Below, piece by piece: positions 32,207 through 41,030 of a DNA stretch of 49,084 bases. Both the position numbers and the translations under genes were made by a program. Position 1 is the stretch's first letter; every line of letters starts with the position of its first letter. The stretch lies in assembly GCA_019358875.1 (NCBI GenBank), contig JAHHIF010000060.1, forward strand, positions 1 to 49,084. Reading direction: 5' to 3'. Source of the DNA: Symplocastrum torsivum CPER-KK1. GTDB lineage: Bacteria; Cyanobacteriota; Cyanobacteriia; Cyanobacteriales; Coleofasciculaceae. The notes beneath the pieces were generated by a model. The model was not told the DNA's origin. It ran no database searches and saw nothing but the letters and a program-made list of their open reading frames with translations.

Positions 32207-32401
32207 GCCAGACTGACCTTTTTACTTAAAGTATGTCAGTTTTTATTTTTGAACGATTTTGTGATTTAAGTCACTGCTCAAAAGTGGTATTTCTTACTAA
32301 AGGTTCCTTTTAGATGTTCTTAAGCTGCTTGCTTTGGGGAATCCTGAGCTTGGCAACAAGGTTTATCGCCTTTCTTACAGTTCTCTACTACAGGAATCGC
32401 T

Positions 32402-32755
32402 GTGAAATTTTATCGGTTTGTTGTTCGTACCTGGAATGTAACTGTTGGTCAAGGAAAATTTCGCTCGGAAGCTCAGGTCAGAAGAGTTGCCCAACAGCTA
32501 ACCTCTTCTCTGGGAGATCAGGTTGAGTTTGAGGAGATTTCCGAGCTTGCCCCTAATTTGCCCGTATTTCCCTCTAATTCTTTAAAAAGTTTTAACATCT
32601 TTATATTTATTCTCGGAGCAAGCCTTTTAGGACTTTTACTCGGAATTATACTTTTCCAAGTTTTCATGCCTAATCAAGCGAATCAAGCTATGGAGCGGTT
32701 ATTTCCTTCTCAAGTTCTGCCCAAGTCAAGTGGTATCGGCATAAATGAGTTTTGA
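32402..32755 (+). CDS. Small tail-anchored membrane protein, copy 2
   Basis: A 117-residue protein, GTG start with AGGAA ribosome site, paralogue of 30066-30392 (shared WNV..GQGKF.SEAQV.R.AQQLTSS, LLGLLLG, NQAN.AMERLFPSQV). One transmembrane helix at about 68-90. It is followed by the intact response regulator after 99 bases, probably in one transcript. Confidence 0.7.
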   Translation: MKFYRFVVRTWNVTVGQGKFRSEAQVRRVAQQLTSSLGDQVEFEEISELAPNLPVFPSNSLKSFNIFIFILGASLLGLLLGIILFQVFMPNQANQAMERLFPSQVLPKSSGIGINEF

Positions 32756-32854
32756 TGTGAAAATCTCCTTAAAATCAGTCGATTTTCTTGCCTTTTCTCG
32801 TTCTTTATACTTAGGGTGTAGATTTAACTGATTTCTCGCTCAGGCTATTTAAAA

Positions 32855-33301
32855 GTGAACATTCAACCGCCATCCCTGGAAGTTTTGTTAGTCGAAGATG
32901 ACCCAGGTGATGTCGAGCTAACTCTGGCAGCACTAGAACGCTCAAGATTGAAGATCAATCTTTATGTCATCAATGAGGGAGAGGAAGTGCTGCCCTACTT
33001 AAATCGTCAAGGACAGTATGCTAAAGCCGTTGCTCCTAACCTAATCTTGCTTGACCTGAACCTTCCTGGTCTTTCGGGGCTAGAGATTCTTTCTCTCATC
33101 AAAAATAATCAGCGGCTCAAAATTATCCCGGTTATTGTTCTTGCTAACAGTGAGGCTGATGCTGAAGTAACCGAAAGTTACAACTTAGGTGCAAGTTGTT
33201 ATGTTCAAAAGCCGACTGGGATTGAAGAGTTCAATACATTGGTGAAGCTCATTGACAGCTTTTGGTTAAATGCCGTGAAACTTCCTCGATTAGATAATTG
33301 A
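32855..33301 (+). CDS. Single-domain response regulator, Rcp1-like
   Basis: A 148-residue CheY-like receiver. The acidic pocket is E14, D15, D16 (LLVEDDPGDVELTLAALE), phospho-acceptor D67 (LILLDLNLPGLSG), and the conserved lysine is in YVQKPTG. The usual Ser/Thr switch residue appears as alanine (IVLANSEAD), so output may be altered. The DPGDVELTLAALE signature places it with Rcp1 regulators that accept phosphate from phytochrome-like or PAS kinases. No output domain. Partner kinase unknown; several kinases lie in the window. Confidence 0.85.
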   Translation: MNIQPPSLEVLLVEDDPGDVELTLAALERSRLKINLYVINEGEEVLPYLNRQGQYAKAVAPNLILLDLNLPGLSGLEILSLIKNNQRLKIIPVIVLANSEADAEVTESYNLGASCYVQKPTGIEEFNTLVKLIDSFWLNAVKLPRLDN

Positions 33302-34110
33302 GTGCTGACAAGTCGGCATTAACTAGAAACGCATTCACAATCCTCGAAAGATAGGAGGCGAGCACTCTGTCTTTTGCTAAAGTTGTGAACCGCAACAACT
33401 TGACGGTAATTAACCCGTGTTTTGTCTAGTTGTGTCAAATGTGATTAAGGCATCAACAGGGTATTAAAAGAGCAGGGAATTTACGAAGGTCTCATGCCTA
33501 CAACGTCCCAAAAAGATAGAAAGCCGGGGTTTTAGTGACATAGATTTAGTGACGAGTTGTTGGTACAGAGTTAGAGGCTGTAGTGCCGTTTTTTAATAAG
33601 GTGCGAAATCATACCAGAAACGGGTCGTTTTTTGGGAGTGTACGAGCTGTCGATTAACCGTAATTTCCCCAGTGGGGAGAGACGCAAAACCGAGTCGGTT
33701 ACAGGATTTTGCTGTTTTCAAGGATGGTCAAAACTGATGTTACTCAGATGACCACCCGGCAAGCGTGCCTATAAAGGCTTATCCGCCTAGGCGCTCGCCT
33801 AAAACAAGATGTAAGAACCGACTGTGTTAGGGCATACAGCGACTGGGTACCAACGAATGATATCTAAGAGAGGTTTGATTGGTGCGCTCGCGTTTGGGAG
33901 TAGGTATATACTCGTTAATTACTCGTTATTGTTAGAAGGATGAAACGTAAACAATAAATTGTTAGACCGCAATCGAAACCGTTAGAAAACTTGGTCGGGA
34001 ACAGGGTTGTTATGAAGCCTTTGTGTTCACGAACGAAAGCAATCTTGCGGTATAGCCGTTCTACCAATCCACGGGCGGGGAAAGCTCAAGCCCAGATGAT
34101 GTTGTGATGT
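33302..34110. other. Non-coding stretch with decayed sequence
   Basis: The first part (33302-33446) is the duplicated module's 3' flank and a gene relic. The rest contains no recognisable gene. A minus-strand reading between 33960 and 34080 (GLVERLYRKIAFVREHKGF) may be a decayed transposase but is not identified. Confidence 0.5.
33373..33446 (-). pseudogene. 3' relic of the hypothetical gene 31439-31798
   Basis: In the minus frame it reads SHLTQLDKTRVNYRQVVAV, matching SHLTQLDKTQVNYPQSVAV at the end of the 119-residue protein. The match stops at about 33446, where unrelated sequence starts. This fixes the right end of the duplication. Confidence 0.75.
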
Positions 34111-34116
34111 TTGAGT

Positions 34117-34881
34117 ATGATGAGTTGTAGAAAGACACTAAATTTCAGAATAACAAATCACTCTTTTCAAGGTTTAGATGAACTCCTTAAGCAGCAGAAT
34201 ATTAAGCCTCTATCACTGAATCCACACCGAACTTTATCTACTAGTTTTTCTGCCTTGGGGAATTTGATTGTTCAAACCACTGATGACCTTCAATTCATCA
34301 AGGTATTTAGAGAGACATTGGCAGGCATACTCCAATCTATATTACGCAACTTTCCAGAGAATATTTTTTGGGATTTTGATTGTCTCGTAATCAGTATACT
34401 GAGACAGGCTTTGGTTGCTGAAAAGGGAGCTGATTACTTCTTAAAATTCTTCGCTGAGAAAATCGAGTTATTGATGGATTTATTTGGAAATAAATCAGAA
34501 ATTCGTTTTCGTTATCTTCATGACTTTATCTATGGATTTGACTGGGCAAAGTGGGTGCAAAAGGAACCCAAAGCCCGTAATTTAATTGAACCTTTTAACC
34601 CAGCTTTTCTAGATTATTTGCTTAGCCGAGGGCAAGAAATTCTACAACTCATTTGTCTTGGTGATTGCCAATATCATCACCTTTCTGAAAACTTATATCG
34701 CAATCCCTTTGATTTTTCTCGCGAACCAAAAGATGAGATACGCCTGTTTACTTATCTGGCTAGAAAAAAAATTATCCCCGTAGCTGCGTGGGACTGGAAT
34801 GTTTCTCCTGTTTGGAATAAACCCTTCCACCAAATGCGCGAATCTCTATCATTAGAACTGCATCTTGTCAAAACAAATTAG
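34117..34881 (+). CDS. Hypothetical protein
   Basis: A 254-residue protein from the ATG at 34117 (a TTG at 34111 would add two residues). It is mostly helical and soluble (LIVQTTDDLQFIKVFRETLA, FPENIFWDFDCLVISILRQA, IRFRYLHDFIYGFDWAKWVQ). No motif is recognised and there is no signal peptide. It stands alone upstream of a convergent histidine kinase. Confidence 0.7.
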   Translation: MMSCRKTLNFRITNHSFQGLDELLKQQNIKPLSLNPHRTLSTSFSALGNLIVQTTDDLQFIKVFRETLAGILQSILRNFPENIFWDFDCLVISILRQALVAEKGADYFLKFFAEKIELLMDLFGNKSEIRFRYLHDFIYGFDWAKWVQKEPKARNLIEPFNPAFLDYLLSRGQEILQLICLGDCQYHHLSENLYRNPFDFSREPKDEIRLFTYLARKKIIPVAAWDWNVSPVWNKPFHQMRESLSLELHLVKTN

Positions 34882-34976
34882 GCGATTAGTGAGGCGGTAG
34901 AGCGATCGCATCCCCAAGACAAAGCCCCAGGCGTAACGACCAGCGGCTTCTAATTTGAGTATGTAATCAATTGTGT

Positions 34977-37900
34977 CTAGTTACTTACCAAAGGAGATGA
35001 CTTCAACGGTAGCCTGACAGTAAAGGTTGTGCCGACGCCCACCTCGCTTTCCACAGCAATTGTACCCCTGTGTAAGTCCACCGCCTTTTTGACGATTGCC
35101 AGTCCTAGTCCCGTCCCTTGAATCGTCCCCACATTGCTAGCACGTTGGAATGACTCGAACAGCTGAGGGAGATATTCCGCTGGAATGCCGATGCCACTAT
35201 CGGTTATGCAGAAAATTGCTTCCCTTGCCGTGCAAACTAAGTCAAACTGGACAGTACCGCCTTCCAAGGAATACTTAATCGCATTGGAGAGTAAGTTGGT
35301 GAGGATGTGAGCCAAGAGTTTTTCGTCGATTTGGGCATCCGTACACTCACCAGAGCTAGTAAAGGTTAGAGCGTATTGCTCAGTGGTACTTTGCTGCTGG
35401 TTGTTGTAAACAGCTTGCATCGCTTCAACCAAGTCGCGGCACCAAGGTACTAAATCCATTGGTTGCGGTTCAAACTTGAGTTTTCCTGCCTCGGCTTGAC
35501 CGATGAGCAGCACCTCATCCAACAAATGAGTCATCCGGTCTACAGCACTTTCAATGCGTCGATAATGAGTTTGTTTTTTCTCGTCAGACAATTTGTTGTT
35601 GTAGCGTTCGAGGAGTTCAGTCGATGAGCGAATCGTGGTCAAGGGTGTGCGAAACTCGTGGGAAACTAAAGAAAGAAAGCTATTTCGCAATTCACTAAGT
35701 TCTCTTTCCCGATGCAGCGCCGCGAGGATGTCGGCTTCTGCCTGCCGCCGAGACGTGATGTCTTCGACAGTTCCCACATGACCGATGAGTTCGCCTTGTG
35801 CGGAAAACATTGGTGAAGAACGAACGTGAATCCAACGCACTATTCCTTCTTGGGTTTGAATGCGGAACTCCTTCGAGTATTCTCGACCGTCACGGGCGTA
35901 GAGTGACCACTCGGCAAAGACGCGAGCGCGCTCCTCTGGGTGAAGGCATTGTAACCATCCTTCTCCCAGAGTCTCCTCTAGAGTGCAGCTGCAAATCTCT
36001 TGATAGCGTGGGTTAGTGTACAGACAGCGACCCGCAAGATCGGTTTCAAAGATGCCGACAGGCGAACAGGCACTCAAAGAGCGGAAGCGTTCTTCGCTCG
36101 TTCGCAGTACCTCCTGTGCCATCTGGCGTTGAGTAATGTCTCTGTCAATGCCACGATACCCTCGAAAATTGCCAGCCTTGTCAAAGACAGGAACACCACT
36201 GGTTTCGAGGACAACGAGGCGTAAATCTTTGTGTATGTTGGTGTTTTCCAGATCGGTGAAGGGCTGCCGTGAGGCGATTAGGTGGCTATAGATATTGGCA
36301 ACCCGCTGCGCTTCTTCCGGTGGCATGAAGTCGAAGGGGGTTTTGCCTAGAACGGCTTCGATTTCATAACCTAAAATGTCTCGAACTTGTGGACTGACAT
36401 AGGTATAAACGGCATTCTCATCGACTTGCCAGATCCAATCGCTAGTGGTTTCAACGAGCTGGCGAAATCGCTCCTCACTCTCCCGCAGCGCTTCCTCTGC
36501 CATCTTGCGCCGAGTAATATCTTTGGAGGTGATGGCGATTCCGTCAGCCAGAGGAACGACTTGATGGTGCAGCCAAGAGGCGGTGATTTCTGGCGATGAA
36601 AAGGGAAACTCTTCCTCTAACACTTCTTGAGTTTCAACGACATGGACGTACTTCTCAAAAAACCCCTCGGCGCGATTGATCGGGAGAAGTTCGCACAGTC
36701 TCTTGCCTATAACCTCCTCCTTGCGCCTCGAAATCATCTTTTCGGCATTCGAGTTGAGTTCGACAAAGGCAAAGTCCACGATTTGTCCCCCTTCGTCTCG
36801 GACACTCTGGAAGATGAAGAAGGCATCGAGACTGCCCTCAATAGCGGCTCGGAATCGCGCTTCACTTTGCCGCTGTGCTTCCTCGGCTTGCTTGCGATCG
36901 GTAACGTCCTTCGCCATGCTAATGACTAAACGCTTGCCATTGCCTAGCTTACCCAAGGGCGCGGAACTGAAATCCCAAATTTTTGTCTCACCGTACCGCG
37001 TCTTGATGGTAAACTCTCCCTCCCACACCCTAGTATCTAGGTCGTAGAGTCGGTCGATTCCCGCCTTCACCAATTCCCTTCTTTCCTCATAGCCTCTCGC
37101 GATCCAATCCGCAGTAGTGGGAATGTCGCTGTGGATGTATCCCGTCTCCTCAGTCCAAGCTTGGTTGATTTGGATAACTTCGCCATCTTCGGCATGAATC
37201 ATAATTGGGAATGGTGCGTGGACGAGCGCACGGCGGAAGCGTTCTTCACTTCGCTGCAGTTCCTCCTCAGCCAACTTGCGCTCGGTAATTTCCGCCTCAA
37301 GCAAGCGATTCGTCTGGCTTAAGGCAGCTGTACGTTCTTGAACCCGAAGTTCTAACTCCTGATTTGCCTGTCTTAGAGCCGCTTCTGCAAGCTTGAGTTG
37401 AGTAATATCTGATGTAACGCCGACAATGCCAATCAATACCCCGTCGTGGTCAAAAATCGGTGCATCACTTACCATCGCCGGGAAGGTAGTACCGTCTCGA
37501 CGCTGTGCGAGAAATTCACCCGACCAGCTTTCACCCCTCTGCAAGCAGGACAAAATTTCAGCCGCTAGCGATTTTGACACCTCACCCGGAGTGACTTCTA
37601 GAATATTTCGCCCGATAACTTCTGCACTCTGCCAACCATAGAGGGTTTCAGCAAAGCGGTTCCAATAAGTAATGCTTCCATTCAAATCTGTAGTGATAAT
37701 CGCCTGTTCAACCACATCGAGGAGTCGTGCCTGAAAGCGGATTTGTTCCTCTGCTCGTTTGCGCTCTGTGATATCTGTGGAAATACCACAGATAGCGTTG
37801 GGAATGCCTTTGGCATCGAACAGAGGAAACTTGACGCTAATGTAGGTGCTGAGTCCATGCTTCCAAGGCACCACTTCCTCCCGTACCAGGGGAGTAAGGG

Positions 37901-38432
37901 TATCGAGTACTTTTTGGTCGTTAGCTCGTAATTCCTCAGCAACTACCAAGGGTAATATCTCGTAATCCGTCTTGCCGATTAGCTGCTCTTGGCTGAAGCC
38001 CGAAAGCTTTTCGGCTTCTGGATTAATCAGCAGGTATTGACCTTGCAGGTCTTTGAGGTAGATAGAGACTGGGGAGTGAGCGAGAATCGCCTGGAGCCGC
38101 GCTTCGCTTTCTCTGAGTGCCGCTTCTGCAAGCTTAATCTCTGTGATGTCCCGTCCTTCAGGAATCAGCCGCACCACCTGTGCCGTCTCGGCAAGTTTTT
38201 GTTCGGTAAGGCACTGCGTGCTATTGAGAGTACTGGTTGCTAGCTGCCAATGATCGCTTACTCCCCGCAGCTCGGATTGTAATTCGCTCAAAGCCATGCT
38301 AACTTCAGCAAGGGTTGTCGCCGTCCATTCCGGCAGGTAGGCTTGAGGAAGCGCTTCACTACAATCAGCCTGCATTTCGCTAACGCGCTCTCTAAGCGCT
38401 TGGAGCCTCAAAAGCAAGTTGTCCAAATTCAT
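34977..38432 (-). CDS. Multi-PAS sensor histidine kinase
   Basis: A 1151-residue soluble protein with a helical N-terminus (1-105), then six PAS/PAC units at about 108-228, 232-350, 395-515, 522-645, 652-770 and 778-897 (recurring ITERKRAEE, VTDRKQAEEA, EDITSRRQAEA ends), HisKA with H925 (FLSLVSHEFRTPLTTI) and HATPase_c (LLSNAIKYS, DSGIGIP, GTGLGLAIVKKAVDLHRG). There is no membrane segment and no receiver, so the phosphate must go to a separate regulator. The kinase core resembles that of 5815-7029 (GQAEAGKL, LSNAIKYS.EG.TV.F). It starts with ATG after AGGAGA. A methyltransferase fragment lies 43 bases upstream on the same strand. Confidence 0.9.
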   Translation of the reverse strand: MNLDNLLLRLQALRERVSEMQADCSEALPQAYLPEWTATTLAEVSMALSELQSELRGVSDHWQLATSTLNSTQCLTEQKLAETAQVVRLIPEGRDITEIKLAEAALRESEARLQAILAHSPVSIYLKDLQGQYLLINPEAEKLSGFSQEQLIGKTDYEILPLVVAEELRANDQKVLDTLTPLVREEVVPWKHGLSTYISVKFPLFDAKGIPNAICGISTDITERKRAEEQIRFQARLLDVVEQAIITTDLNGSITYWNRFAETLYGWQSAEVIGRNILEVTPGEVSKSLAAEILSCLQRGESWSGEFLAQRRDGTTFPAMVSDAPIFDHDGVLIGIVGVTSDITQLKLAEAALRQANQELELRVQERTAALSQTNRLLEAEITERKLAEEELQRSEERFRRALVHAPFPIMIHAEDGEVIQINQAWTEETGYIHSDIPTTADWIARGYEERRELVKAGIDRLYDLDTRVWEGEFTIKTRYGETKIWDFSSAPLGKLGNGKRLVISMAKDVTDRKQAEEAQRQSEARFRAAIEGSLDAFFIFQSVRDEGGQIVDFAFVELNSNAEKMISRRKEEVIGKRLCELLPINRAEGFFEKYVHVVETQEVLEEEFPFSSPEITASWLHHQVVPLADGIAITSKDITRRKMAEEALRESEERFRQLVETTSDWIWQVDENAVYTYVSPQVRDILGYEIEAVLGKTPFDFMPPEEAQRVANIYSHLIASRQPFTDLENTNIHKDLRLVVLETSGVPVFDKAGNFRGYRGIDRDITQRQMAQEVLRTSEERFRSLSACSPVGIFETDLAGRCLYTNPRYQEICSCTLEETLGEGWLQCLHPEERARVFAEWSLYARDGREYSKEFRIQTQEGIVRWIHVRSSPMFSAQGELIGHVGTVEDITSRRQAEADILAALHRERELSELRNSFLSLVSHEFRTPLTTIRSSTELLERYNNKLSDEKKQTHYRRIESAVDRMTHLLDEVLLIGQAEAGKLKFEPQPMDLVPWCRDLVEAMQAVYNNQQQSTTEQYALTFTSSGECTDAQIDEKLLAHILTNLLSNAIKYSLEGGTVQFDLVCTAREAIFCITDSGIGIPAEYLPQLFESFQRASNVGTIQGTGLGLAIVKKAVDLHRGTIAVESEVGVGTTFTVRLPLKSSPLVSN

Positions 38433-38475
38433 ACCGATTCTCCTGGTTAAGGCTTGGCAGCGCTAGGCTTGAATC

Positions 38476-38742
38476 TCAATTTGAGCGGGTAGTCTGGCTT
38501 ATAAATGTAAGACTTGCTCCATCAACGCCGTCGCTAAAAGGCGTGTCGTCATCCCATTCTTTAAATTGCCCTACGTTTTCAATGTCTGACAAATCAGTTT
38601 GAAAGATAGGGTGAGCAAAGTTAGCTGCATAGACATCACAAGATTCTTTCCAGTTGTCAAAAGCTCCTACAACTTCAACGCCAGCATTTTGAAATCCTAA
38701 TGAAAGACCACCACATCCAGCAAATAAGTCGATCGCTTTCAT
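38476..38742 (-). pseudogene. N-terminal fragment of a C5-cytosine DNA methyltransferase
   Basis: An 88-residue frame. Residues 1-60 match the start of C5-methyltransferases: motif I IDLFAGCGGLSLGFQNAG (AdoMet binding) and the following acidic strand (VVGAFDNWKESCDVYAANF). The catalytic PC motif IV and all later motifs are missing; after residue 65 the sequence (FSDGVDGASLTFISQ) is unrelated. It is thus a broken gene, cut by the insertion or rearrangement that brought the kinase gene next to it. Confidence 0.85.
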
Positions 38743-38748
38743 AGTTAA

Positions 38749-38835
38749 TCAAAAATGTCTGGTGAATCTCTCCTCTGGGTCGTCAAGCCCTGCAAGTTGT
38801 GGATCGTTAATGAGTTCAAAAAGACCACTAACCAT
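38749..38835 (-). CDS. Very small open frame upstream of the methyltransferase fragment
   Basis: A 28-residue frame (MVSGLFELINDPQLAGLDDP, then a short end) stops 6 bases before the methyltransferase ATG. It could be a leader, a translation-coupled small protein or the end of a broken gene of a restriction-modification set. No family recognised. Confidence 0.3.
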   Translation of the reverse strand: MVSGLFELINDPQLAGLDDPEERFTRHF

Positions 38836-38838
38836 TGT

Positions 38839-39399
38839 TTAAAACCCAATAACTGAAACAGCTTTTCGTCTTTGGTCTGGCGACACTTCCAAGTAGCGCT
38901 GTAAGGTTCCCAGGTCATTGTGACCCGATATTTCCTGAATGTGGCGCAGTGGTATCCCAGCGCTGGACATCTGGGTGAGAGCTGTACGGCGAAACGAGTG
39001 GGTGCTAACGCCAACTAGACCAATGCGTTCGCAAGCCTTTTTCAGAATCTTGTCTGCCATAAAGCGAGTCATCGGCTGACCTGGACGACCACCTGGAAAC
39101 AGAAAACCTGGCTTAACTGGGTAGGCTTGCAACAGTCGGGCTAACCCTGGTTGGATATCCACCACACGGGTTTTAAGCTTCCCTTTTGTGGTACTCTTCC
39201 TGAGAGTTAAGGTTTCACCTTTGATGTCCGTGGTTTGGAGGGCTAACACCTCACTGACCCGACAACCTGCAAACAAACAGATGCCAAATATCGCTCTATC
39301 CCGTGGGGTTACTAATCCCTCGGTAAACAGTTGTCTCAACTCCTCCTGGGTCAGGACTTTTCCTTGTCCGTTGCCGTTGACCTTCATCACCCTTGACAA
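38839..39399 (-). CDS. Short tyrosine recombinase/integrase
   Basis: A 186-residue protein that consists of the catalytic domain only: R47 (GCRVSEVL), K72/K74 (TTKGKLKT), H134 and R137 (HSFRRTAL), H160 (GHND) and nucleophile Y169 (LQRYLEV). All six catalytic positions are visible. The N-terminal core-binding domain of usual integrases (about 100-120 residues) is missing. Short recombinases of this type occur on plasmids. It may resolve plasmid multimers or insert elements. It is upstream of the methyltransferase relic and downstream of the ParA/RHH operon on the same strand. Confidence 0.85.
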   Translation of the reverse strand: MSRVMKVNGNGQGKVLTQEELRQLFTEGLVTPRDRAIFGICLFAGCRVSEVLALQTTDIKGETLTLRKSTTKGKLKTRVVDIQPGLARLLQAYPVKPGFLFPGGRPGQPMTRFMADKILKKACERIGLVGVSTHSFRRTALTQMSSAGIPLRHIQEISGHNDLGTLQRYLEVSPDQRRKAVSVIGF

Positions 39400-39612
39400 T
39401 ACTCGCTTCTAACAGATTACACGTTATCTGTGTTTCGTGGAATATCGGCTAGAATACTTGATTTGACGTGGCTTGCTAAGCACCAAAATTTGGGGTTAAG
39501 AGCGGCTTATCAACTGTCACACACCCCGAAAACGCTTCAAACCCTGATGATTCCGTTCAATTCATCAGTTCAGCTTATAACTATTGATTAGACAGAATAA
39601 GCCTGCCTCTGA

Positions 39613-39644
39613 TAACGAAAGAACGAATTAACGAAAGAACGAAA
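39613..39644. repeat. Two tandem 16-bp units
   Basis: TAACGAAAGAACGAAT and TAACGAAAGAACGAAA follow each other directly, 6 bases downstream of the RHH partition gene. Their TAACGAAA core equals the TTTCGTTA of the palindromic region 40587-40646 at the other end of the operon. Candidate partition site. Confidence 0.55.
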
Positions 39645-39650
39645 GCTAGA

Positions 39651-39884
39651 TTAGCCATGATGTTCTGTCCAGAATTTAAACACCCGCTGCAATAGTTCGA
39701 CTTGCGTGCAGCCATAAGTCGCGGCGGCGATTTTGAAGTCCTTCTTAAACTCGGCAGGCACCTTGAAATTTAGATTGACGATTTCCCCTGGGTCAGGTTT
39801 ATCGAGGTTTTCCTTTGTTTGATTGAGGCTAGGAGGTTCGCCTTTGCTGGGCTTACGTGGTGGTGGCGGGGGTTGGGTTGCCAT
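39651..39884 (-). CDS. Small RHH partition adaptor, ParG-like
   Basis: A 77-residue protein with a proline-rich, mobile N-terminus (MATQPPPPPRKPSKGEPPSL) and a C-terminal RHH domain (IVNLNFKVPAEFKKDFKIAA, then CTQVELLQRVFKFW). This layout matches ParG-type proteins, where the tail stimulates ParA and the RHH dimer binds the centromere. It starts one base after parA, so translation is coupled. It likely represses the operon as well. Confidence 0.75.
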   Translation of the reverse strand: MATQPPPPPRKPSKGEPPSLNQTKENLDKPDPGEIVNLNFKVPAEFKKDFKIAAATYGCTQVELLQRVFKFWTEHHG

Positions 39885-39885
39885 A

Positions 39886-40527
39886 CTAAATCTCTTGTTT
39901 ACTCAACTTGTTGATGATGCCCTGTGCGACTTCTTCGGCTCGTTGTCTCAAGGTTGGGAAGGTGACTTCAGAAACGGCGCGACCGCTATCGCTTGCTTGT
40001 CGATAGGCGGTTTTTTCTGGGATTGAGCCAGCGACGGTGCTATAGCCTGCTTTATGAATGTAGGAACGGGCTTCTTCGATTTCGTTGTCCCTGTCTCCAA
40101 CCCGGCAAAGGGCAAAGGTGATTTTGGACTCTGGAATATGAGCCTTGACTAGCTCGTGTGCCAACAAGACGGATGGCTTTAAGTCATCAAGGGATAAACC
40201 TGTGGGAAGGACAAGCAGCTCGCTGTTGCGTGCAATTTCTAATGTTCCTTGCATCGAATGCGGTACGCCGTCTAAAACCATCAGGTCATATACATCAGCG
40301 TGTTTGAGTGCTTGGGTAATAGTACGGAATGGTTCGACAGCAATTTCCGGCTGGAGGAGATTTTGTTCTCGGCGTTGCTTCCAGTCGGTGCTTGTTCCTT
40401 GGGAAATGTCAAGGTCTGCAATCTTAACATCCCAGCCAGCCGCCGCGTATTCACGGGCGATCAGACGGGCGAGGGTGCTTTTGCCAACCCCTCCTTTCTG
40501 GGAAATGACACCCACTAATACGGTCAT
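39886..40527 (-). CDS. parA: ParA-type partition ATPase
   Basis: A 213-residue protein with the deviant Walker A KGGVGKST (K11, K16), switch-like LDISQGTSTDW and Walker B-like DLMVLDG. The small size without an N-terminal HTH is that of type Ib ParA proteins, which work with RHH adaptors such as ParG. It should form ATP-dependent gradients on the nucleoid and move plasmid copies. The upstream region (40587-40646) holds a palindromic site, and a similar motif lies behind the adaptor gene. Confidence 0.92.
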   Translation of the reverse strand: MTVLVGVISQKGGVGKSTLARLIAREYAAAGWDVKIADLDISQGTSTDWKQRREQNLLQPEIAVEPFRTITQALKHADVYDLMVLDGVPHSMQGTLEIARNSELLVLPTGLSLDDLKPSVLLAHELVKAHIPESKITFALCRVGDRDNEIEEARSYIHKAGYSTVAGSIPEKTAYRQASDSGRAVSEVTFPTLRQRAEEVAQGIINKLSKQEI

Positions 40528-41030
40528 CTTGCTTTCGCCAAATCGTTCTATAGCGAATTAGTTCTATCGTCTTTTCGTTATTGGGTCAAGGACGATTTCG
40601 TTAAAGCAAGAAATCTTGATTTAACGATTTCGTTAAATCGTCCTTGAGTTCAAATCACGGACAGGTTCCAATTCCGAAAAGAAGGAGTGTCCCGGCATTT
40701 GAAACGATGATTCGTCGCACAGCGGGATTTCCCAAGGCATCGCTGGCGGGTGTCCCGATACGGAATTTATAGGTATCCCGGTTTCAGCGACCCCCAAGAC
40801 TCCGCACAGCCTGATGGGGTTACTCTTGAACCTGGAGCTGAGGCGTAAAAGCGGCGATCGCATCCTGGGGAACGTGGTTAGGCTTAAAAGTTTTAAGTAA
40901 CGTTTTGTTGCTGCTCATTGGGATGCACTCAGGAACAATCCATCAATCTCTTAAATCTTCAGAACCAAGGCTTTAGACAATAAAGTCGCCCTCAGATATT
41001 TGTTTATCCTTGTAACTCCAAGAGAAATCA
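40528..41030. other. Non-coding stretch upstream of parA
   Basis: The first part holds the palindromic site 40587-40646. A 76-codon minus frame from 40863 is not supported. Nothing else recognised. Confidence 0.5.
40587..40646. promoter_or_regulatory. Nested palindromes upstream of parA, candidate parS/operator
   Basis: Outer arms CAAGGACGATTT (40587-40598) and AAATCGTCCTTG (40635-40646) are exact complements. Inside are CAAGA-AA-TCTTG (40607-40618) and GATTTAACGA-TT-TCGTTAAATC (40618-40639). ACGATTTCGTTAAA also occurs twice as a direct repeat. The site is about 60 bases upstream of parA and shares its core with the tandem units at 39613-39644. Likely bound by the RHH adaptor. Confidence 0.65.

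Noticed and set aside
33960..34080. Possible transposase end on the minus strand
   Set aside because: The reading GLVERLYRKIAFVREHKGF looks protein-like but has no diagnostic catalytic motif or inverted ends, so no IS is called.
38745..39014. 89-codon minus-strand frame over the tyrosine recombinase end
   Set aside because: Shadow of the recombinase gene, which has all catalytic residues in its own frame.
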